64,000 nt of DNA from Anaeramoeba flamelloides. Taxonomy: Eukaryota > Metamonada > Anaeramoebidae. Under the pieces are notes generated by a model. The model ran no database searches. It was not told where the DNA came from and was given only the letters and a program-made list of their open reading frames with translations. Of this stretch, positions 58,030 through 64,000 are shown piece by piece. How positions within the stretch are numbered: the stretch's first letter is position 1; each line of letters starts with the position of its first letter. The stretch lies in the NCBI GenBank assembly GCA_027625915.1, contig JANTQA010000012.1, positions 8,888,501 to 8,952,500 on the forward strand, written 5' to 3'. The position numbers were made by a program, and so were the translations under genes.

Positions 58030-58725
58030 TCAATTGAAACTATCCCACTTTTTCAAGTTCAGGATATTTTTTGTGTTTTCACTGAAAACCGATTCACAAT
58101 AAGCTGACATTTATAAGTGAAACAAATATTTAAGAAATACTAAAAGATTAGACAGAAAAATTAATTGTACTTTGTATTAAATTTTGAAATAAACTTAATG
58201 TTATATCAATTTTCTTATACGAACAAATATTTCAGAGGAGAAACCGTTTGGTTTTCAATTGGTTAATGAACCAGATCAGAAGATCTTGTCGTAATTTGAG
58301 TAAATCTGAGAAAAACATCAATTTTGTTTCTTTCAGAAAGAGAAAAGTTTTGAGAGATCACAAAAGAAAAAAACTATGAGAAAGATCCCACTCCTTTGAC
58401 TTTCATCAAAACGTCTCATTAAAAAATCAAAATATTGTTTTTTCAAGAGTATCTGTCCAACAAAACACTCTTGAAACAAACGATACTTTTCTTTTTAAAA
58501 ATTAAAGTTAAAGTGTTTGTTTTGCCATATATGAAATTTTTCGTTTGTTGATCAAGTACACTTTCTAAAAATCACAACCAATAATCCCCAAATATTTCGT
58601 GTATTTTTTTTTTCGGTTTTTATTTTTCCATTTTGAACAAATTATTTTAAAGAGACAACAAACAACCTCTGTGAACTTGACCGTCTTTTCAATTTCAATA
58701 AAAAAAATATTTCAAAAATTCAATA
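58030..58725. other. Upstream region of the thymosin-like gene, weak coding-like patch
   Basis: Around 58240-58380 the plus strand is open for about 50 codons after a TATTTCAG acceptor-like site, encoding an Arg/Lys-rich stretch with NQIRRSCRNLSKSEKN. No family was recognised and no ATG-led, splice-joined model was found. It may be a leader exon of the gene at 59163 or chance. Confidence 0.3.
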
Positions 58726-58888
58726 CTGGTATTTGAATAATAAATGGGATTTTTTTTCACTTCATTTTCATTTACTTTTCAAATAGAGAACATAGATCGA
58801 GAACCTCTTTCTTTAAGAACTATATTAATAAAAAAAAAATATGGAAAAGGAAGTGAAAATTCTTTCCCATTTAGAATTCAAATACCAG
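58726..58888. repeat. TA-flanked hairpin MITE (CTGGTATTTGAA family), copy c
   Basis: A 163-bp element. CTGGTATTTGAATAATAAAT at the left pairs with ATTTAGAATTCAAATACCAG at the right, with TA on both sides. The inner arms TTCACTTCATTTTCATTT and AAAAGGAAGTGAAAA also pair. Confidence 0.82.
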
Positions 58889-59162
58889 TATCAATTTTCT
58901 TTCAATCCAAAAAACTTCAAAACCCTCAAAACATAAAAAAACATTCAAAAATATGATAACTGTTCCAAGAACCAAAATTATTTTTAAAAATGACAGAAAA
59001 TAATTTGAGTTAAAATCCTTAAAATCAAATTAATCGGCCATTTTACATACATAACGAAAAACTAAACTATTTTCAAATTTTTTTTCTCCTTTTTTCTATT
59101 TTTCAAAATCATTTTTTTTATTTGTATTCAAATATTTTAAAAAAAATTTTTAATACCCTATT

Positions 59163-59492
59163 ATGACAGAACAAAAGAAAAAAAAACAAGCAACACCACT
59201 CCTTAATGAAATCAGAGAAAAACGTGAAGAAATCGAAAAAACACAAGAGGAAAAAGAAAAAACCAAAGAAAAGAAAGTAGGTCTTATGGACGAGATCAAA
59301 AAAAAACGAGACGAGATCGAAAAAACACAAGAGGAAAAGGAAAAAACCAAAGAAAAGAAAGTAGGTCTTATGGATGAGATCAGAAAAAAACGTGATGAGA
59401 TCGAAAAAACACAAGAAGAAAAAGAAAAAACCAAAGAAAAGAAAGTAGGTCTTATGGAAGAAATCAAAAAGAAAGGCGAAGAAAAAAAATAA
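59163..59492 (+). CDS. Small protein of 28-residue repeats, beta-thymosin/WH2-like
   Basis: The intronless frame encodes 109 residues from ATG to TAA. After a short Lys-rich start come three full 28-residue repeats (residues 12-39, 40-67, 68-95) and a partial fourth (96-109). Each repeat has the order Leu-Met-Asp-Glu-Ile-x5-Glu-Ile-Glu-Lys-Thr-Gln-Glu-Glu-Lys-Glu-Lys-Thr. This resembles the beta-thymosin/WH2 actin-binding element, in which a short helix with a Leu-x-x-Ile core is followed by Leu-Lys-Lys-Thr-Glu-Thr and Glu-Lys. If so the protein would bind several G-actin monomers, like actobindin or tetrathymosin. The 84-nt DNA units are almost identical, a sign of recent expansion. A plain charged coiled coil is the main alternative. 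The opposite strand is also open over this gene, which follows from the codon content. Confidence 0.75.
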   Translation: MTEQKKKKQATPLLNEIREKREEIEKTQEEKEKTKEKKVGLMDEIKKKRDEIEKTQEEKEKTKEKKVGLMDEIRKKRDEIEKTQEEKEKTKEKKVGLMEEIKKKGEEKK

Positions 59493-60981
59493 ATGAGAAA
59501 ACATTTTTTCTTTCAAAAAAAAAATAAATGAGTAAATAAAAAAAAAAAAAAAAAAATGTCCTTTATTTGGAAAATAACACTTTTCTATTTATCTTTATTT
59601 AGTTCCCCTCTACCCTTTTGACTTTCTTTTCAATAACATTAAAGAGTTAATTTTGTTTTAATGTTCTTTTTTCTTTTATATTTTTTTTTACTTCTTTTTT
59701 AATTTTTACGAACTTTTTGATTCAAGAATAAAAAAATAACATGATCTTTCTTCAAAAATTTTTTTTTGTTTTTTTTTTTTAAAAACCTTTGGGATCACTC
59801 AAGAACCTCAGTGTTTTTTGTTTTTTCTGCTATAATCTGGTTAAGACCTTAACAGGAATAAATTCCAACCTTTCTTTTACTCTTTAATCATCAAGGTGTT
59901 ATTTGACCTTTGCCTTTTTTCAAAAAATTCAAGATCAGGGAAAAGATCGAAAATGCTTTAATTATTTTTGAGGCAGAAGGGGATGGTGCAATTCTAAATA
60001 ATAATTTCAAAATGAAAAGAGAAAATAAACACAAAAAAAAAAAAAAAAAAAAAAAAAAAGGAAATTTTTTTCCTCTTTTTGAATTTAAATTTTAACAGAA
60101 GAAATTCTTTATTGTAAAATCCATTTTATAATACTATGACTGAAAAGTTTATAAGAAGTTGTTAAAACATTTTGGTTCACTGGCCTGAACAGTATTCACA
60201 ACACTCTTTTAAATTCTTAGTCTTTACTTTCAAAAAGTACCAAATTTTTATGTGTTTTTTGTTTTGCTTGAACAATCAGATCGTATTTTATTTAACATGA
60301 TTTTGGTCAATCAAAACAACCATGTTTCTTTTAAAATTTCTCGAATGTTATTTAGGTCTAAAGAGAAACAATACTGATCATTGTCTTAACAGTTTCATTT
60401 TTAATTATTAAGGGCTGAGTCTCTATTTTTTATTTTTTCATTTTGACCTATTTCTAAATAAGTATTTCTTCTCTAGAAATATGTTTAATATTGAAAATAA
60501 ACGATTTTTCAAATCTAATTAATTGGTAAAAAATTTACTCAATCTCTATTAAATTTAGTTAAAAAATTTAATTGATATTAGTCCCTTAATCATTTTTTAA
60601 AAACGTTAATCAATTTTTACGGTATTAGTTCTCATGAGAGTTAAATCTTGTTTCAAGATTTGAGTGGATGCTGGTTTACAAACTAACTTCTTGTTCTCAA
60701 TAAAATCTTCTTATTTTGTCTATACTTCGGTTGATCTTTATTAAATAAATTATTCTTTGGGATGAAAAAAAGAACCTTTGAAAATAAGTAGTTTGTTGAC
60801 TATTTTAATTTGATATTCTTTATAAGAGTTGACATATAATATACTAACCACTAAAAATGATTGAATAGTTAACCATTTACAGAAAAACAGAAATATTATT
60901 TTTTTATTTTTAATTTGTTTATGAAAATTAGAAAAATTCTTTATTAATCAAAAAAACATTTGGGAATTCTCAAACATGACA
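59493..60981. other. Downstream of the thymosin-like gene, gene-free
   Basis: T-rich and A-rich tracts dominate. A 61-codon open stretch at 59910-60095 contains FKIREKIENALIIFEAEGDG, which looks protein-like, then a Lys run from an A23 tract. It has no ATG in a good position and no splice support. No gene is called. Confidence 0.4.
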
Positions 60982-61180
60982 TATAGTCAGTTCCACTTTT
61001 AAGGCATAAACTTTGAACGAAATTTAAGGTACAAAAAAAGCCCAAATTAAGGGACAAAATTCAGATTTTAGTAAAATAAATTGTAAAAAAAAAAATTACA
61101 AATTTTGTACCTTAATTTGAGATTTTTTTGCGCCTTAAATTTCGTTCAAAGTTTGTGCCTGAAAAGTGGAACTGACTATA
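60982..61180. repeat. TA-flanked hairpin MITE (CAGTCAGTTCC family), copy 5
   Basis: TATAGTCAGTTCCACTTTTA pairs with TAAAAGTGGAACTGACTATA-like sequence at the right end, and AATTAAGGGACAAAATTCAG with its complement. The element is about 199 bp, well preserved, and sits just upstream of the LINE remnant. Confidence 0.8.
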
Positions 61181-61220
61181 TGTATTTAGCCAATTATTTT
61201 ATGGATTAGTTATATTTAAT

Positions 61221-62008
61221 CTAACTCAAAAATATTTCTACCGAATTGATGTTTGGATAAATAAAACGATAACAAAATTCTTAAAAATTAATCCACATCC
61301 CCCAAGGATAATCTATAAAATTAAACTAAAATTTAATCAAGTCAGAATTTCAATTTTTAAAAGAAGATTTAAACTCAAAAAGAAATTAGAAATTCTTGAC
61401 TATAAAGACATATACACAAAATTTTTTAAATTATCAAAAAAGGATAATGAAAATATTAATTGGGAAATAGATAACTTAAAATTATAGAATTAAATCTAAA
61501 CCAATTTAGAGAAAACTTGATAATAAATTGTTCTGGATGGAAAGGTCAAGAATATTTAAAAATTATTAGATATATCAATAAAATAAATAAACAACAAAAA
61601 TATTTAAAATGGAAAGGATCAACTTCAATTTTAAAACTACGAAACTTCACAAATTATTTAAACAGATATTTTTATATTTATGATAAGAATAAAATAAAAA
61701 CAAAATCATACTTGGGTAAAAAACACCATAACACAGAAATAGATGAAGATATCGATCATTTTTATGGAATTGCCCGTTCTATGAAAAAAATCGAAAAACT
61801 GGATTAAAGAATTAATCCAAATAAATAAAAATAATAAGAATAATATCAATGATATTATTCAAAATAAAGATTCGTCATTCATCTTATCATTGGTTAATGA
61901 TAACGAAAATTATGATTCTCTGTTAAAATCTCTAAACAAAAATTTAGAAATTAGGGCTGTAAGAGGAAATAAATTTCCTCCCTTCAAAATAAAAAAAAAA
62001 AAAAATTA
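61221..62008 (+). mobile_element. LINE-like remnant, C-terminal part, broken
   Basis: Three plus-strand open stretches in different frames follow each other. The first contains KYFYRIDVWINKTITKFLKI and ends near WEIDNLKL. The second contains CSGWKGQEYLKIIRY, LRNFTNYLNRYFY and DEDIDHFYGIARSMKKIEK. The third reads NWIKELIQINKNN to IRAVRGNKFPPFK. The second stretch has the layout Leu-Arg-x3-Asn-x-Leu-x-Arg, then Asp-Ile-Asp-His-Phe, seen at the C-terminus of LINE proteins, with the usual Cys residues lost. It is a relative of 9005-9259. Frame changes show that it is dead. The family call is tentative. Confidence 0.45.
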
Positions 62009-62275
62009 ACCCTTTTTGAGATTTTTTAATTGAAATATTAACTTCATAAATCAAAAAAATAACAAACCAAATACCGATTCCAATCTTGACCTATTATACA
62101 CCTGGATGTGTTATCAATGTATTTTGAATACATGAAAAAAATTTGATAAGGTTATTTCAGAGATTATAATTTAATTTTTTAAAAAAATCGAAATTTGTAG
62201 CACTTATGGCCAATTTGAGAGAAATTTAAGATAAAAATTTTTAAACTTTGAAATCTTAGCAAAAAAATGAACAAT

Positions 62276-63508
62276 TTAAGGGACTAGTAACTGTTATTTA
62301 TTTATTTTATCAAGTGTAATAGAGTAATTATTTACAAAAAGGTACAATTAAACACAATAAGTAACTTCAATTATCAACTTTAGAGAAATGAGAAATGATT
62401 TTTAAAACAATTAATTTTTCCTACTTGAAATTTTTAGTCACAAGATATTTGATCTTTTTTTGCTGAATTTTTGGATTAAATTCAAAAAAATTAAGAAAAA
62501 AATTTACAAAAAAAAATTATTTCGAAGAAATCCCACTTTTAGTAATTTATAAGAGTCTCTATGAACTGATAACCTTGGTTCTTTACTCTTATTTTAAAAA
62601 TACCGAAAAAATAAATCAAATATTGTATCCTTGAAGATCTAAAAAATTTGAACATTTATACTATTCACAAATATTTATTGAATTTCTTGAAATTTAATAG
62701 ATTATGCAATATTCTTTTTCAAATATCCCGAGTATACACAATGAACTGTTAATATTAAAACCAGTTTTTTTAATAATATATATTATAATTATTTTTCTCG
62801 ATTTATTGATTTGAATTCGTTTTTTTTTTGTTTGAAAAACTGTAAAAAAATATGAAATAATTGTAAAGTCTATTGATAAATTTAATCTTTATGCTGTTAA
62901 TAACCCACTTAAAGAATTCAGATTGGGTAATTAATTATTGATTATAAATAAACAAAATTAAAAATTATTTCTTTATATTATAAGTTAAATTTTCGAGATT
63001 TTAAAAAAATATTTTGGGATAATTTTTAATTTCTTTGTTTGATTTTTTTTCTCAGACTTATTGATTAATAAAAAGAAAAAAATGATTTATATTGTTATTT
63101 GAATGAAATAAATTATATTTTTTCAAGTTTAAAATATTTATTGTAATTTTTTTTTATTAAATCGATTTTTTAAAGTGTGTTCTTTTAAAACTTAGTCGTT
63201 TTATTTTTAAAGTGTATTTTTGTACACTTCCTTTACAGATATTAAGATTTCTTTCTTCTTTCCAAGAAAATAATTTTTTTTTGAAATAATTCAGAAATAT
63301 GTTGAATTTTGAAATTTTCAAAAATGAGAAAAATGAGATCAAAATCTGAAAAACAATAATTCATTTCTGAAAAAAGACTTAAAAGTAAGTTTGGTTTTGT
63401 AGTAATCTTTTTACACCTTTTTTTTCAATTTCAAGATACGGTAAATATTTTTTTAGATTTTGCTCTTAAATTTATCTGAAGATTTTTTTAGGTTTACTAG
63501 TCCCTTAA
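62276..63508 (+). mobile_element. TTAA-flanked TIR element, copy 3 (best preserved)
   Basis: This 1,233-bp copy has matching ends: TTAAGGGACTAGTAAC at the left and GGTTTACTAGTCCCTTAA at the right. Every block shared by the other copies is present: TTATCAACTTTAGAGAAATGAG, the TCCTTGAAGATCTAAAAAA block, CTTGAAATTTAATAGATTA and AAAGTGTATTTTTGTACACTTCC. It carries no frame longer than about 60 codons, so it must have moved with a transposase supplied elsewhere. Confidence 0.8.
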
Positions 63509-64000
63509 TAAAAACTTCTTCACTTTGAGAACATTTAAAAATTAGGGCATTATTATAAAGACACATGTTCTTTTTTAATTGATAAGATCAACTTGTTGTA
63601 CTTTTTTACAAACAGATTTTTTTAATATATTTGAAAAAGTGATCACTAATATAATTTTCGTTCAGTTGTTTACACTTTACTTTTAGACTTATTTGTGGTA
63701 GAAACTAATTCCTTAGAATATAATTCAAAGTCTAGTTTTTGTCAAGGGTTTTTGAGTAAATAAACAGTAATTTACAATGATAAAGTACCACAGTTTGAGT
63801 TTAAAAGAGTATGTTTTGATATATATCCCCCAATAAAAATTAAACTTCTGATTGTGCGACATCTAAAAGTTGTGTTATTTTAAATTTTTCTTACAATCCA
63901 CAACAAAGGAAAATTTCAAAAAGAACAAAAACTTGAAAAAAAAGCAAAATTAATCACCTTACAAAAATTTAATCAAGAGTCAAACACCTCATGTAAACCT
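63509..64000. other. Gene-free end of window
   Basis: A/T-rich sequence with no recognised gene, RNA or repeat family. A gene beginning beyond the window edge cannot be excluded. Confidence 0.35.

Noticed and set aside
59118-59516. Open frames on the minus strand across the thymosin-like gene, rich in Phe and Leu
   Set aside because: They are the complement of a repetitive Glu/Lys-rich gene. The same 84-nt period makes any frame stay open, and the products have no protein-like features.
1-64000. CRISPR arrays, bacterial operons, rRNA genes
   Set aside because: No regularly spaced repeats, ribosome binding sites or rRNA-like conserved stretches were seen. The gene content is eukaryotic.

Overview
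The window is very AT-rich DNA with long A and T runs, GT-AG introns of about 56 bp to over 2 kb, low-complexity protein segments and a eukaryotic nuclear gene set (spliceosomal SmF, importin, CTL transporter, chaperonin 10, a type-2 polymerase III tRNA gene). It is a nuclear contig of a single-celled eukaryote. The AT bias, Asn/Lys-rich tracts and actin-cytoskeleton genes suggest an amoeboid protist (Anaeramoeba-, Entamoeba- or Dictyostelium-like). The species cannot be fixed from sequence alone. The six better-supported genes all end in TAA, and the two longest frames hold no internal TAA or TAG, so the standard code is used.

Layout. 0.8-3.9 kb: importin-7/8-type receptor (minus). 10.8-11.6 kb: SmF (minus) preceded by a possible small MGCSS-type protein gene. 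16.0-22.4 kb: a three-exon choline-transporter-like (SLC44/CTL) gene (minus), whose two introns of about 2.2 kb are filled with repeats. 30.9 kb: tRNA-Ile(AAU). 43.8-49.1 kb: a 1,708-residue protein with a split calponin-homology domain and about ten PH-like modules (plus). 50.0-50.9 kb: terminal exons of one or two unrecognised minus-strand genes. 52.3-52.7 kb: chaperonin 10 (minus), directly beside a 298-bp-arm palindrome. 59.2 kb: a small protein of 28-residue repeats resembling beta-thymosin/WH2 actin-binding motifs (plus).

The space between genes is mostly old non-autonomous DNA transposons. At least seven families can be told apart by their ends: a TTAA-flanked 1.2-kb element (three copies and a fragment, one with another element inserted in it), a Tc1/mariner-like 0.46-0.48-kb element, three TA-flanked or hairpin MITE families, a CACTACAAGG-ended 0.7-kb pair and a single 936-bp element with a 3-bp target duplication. 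LINE reverse-transcriptase C-terminal remnants lie at 9.0, 26.2 and 61.2 kb. No virus-like element, CRISPR array or operon was seen.

The genes form no pathway. Together they cover nuclear import, splicing, membrane transport, organelle protein folding and probably actin regulation. The least conventional contents are the CH plus repeated-PH-like protein, the thymosin-like repeat protein and the young palindrome at the chaperonin gene.
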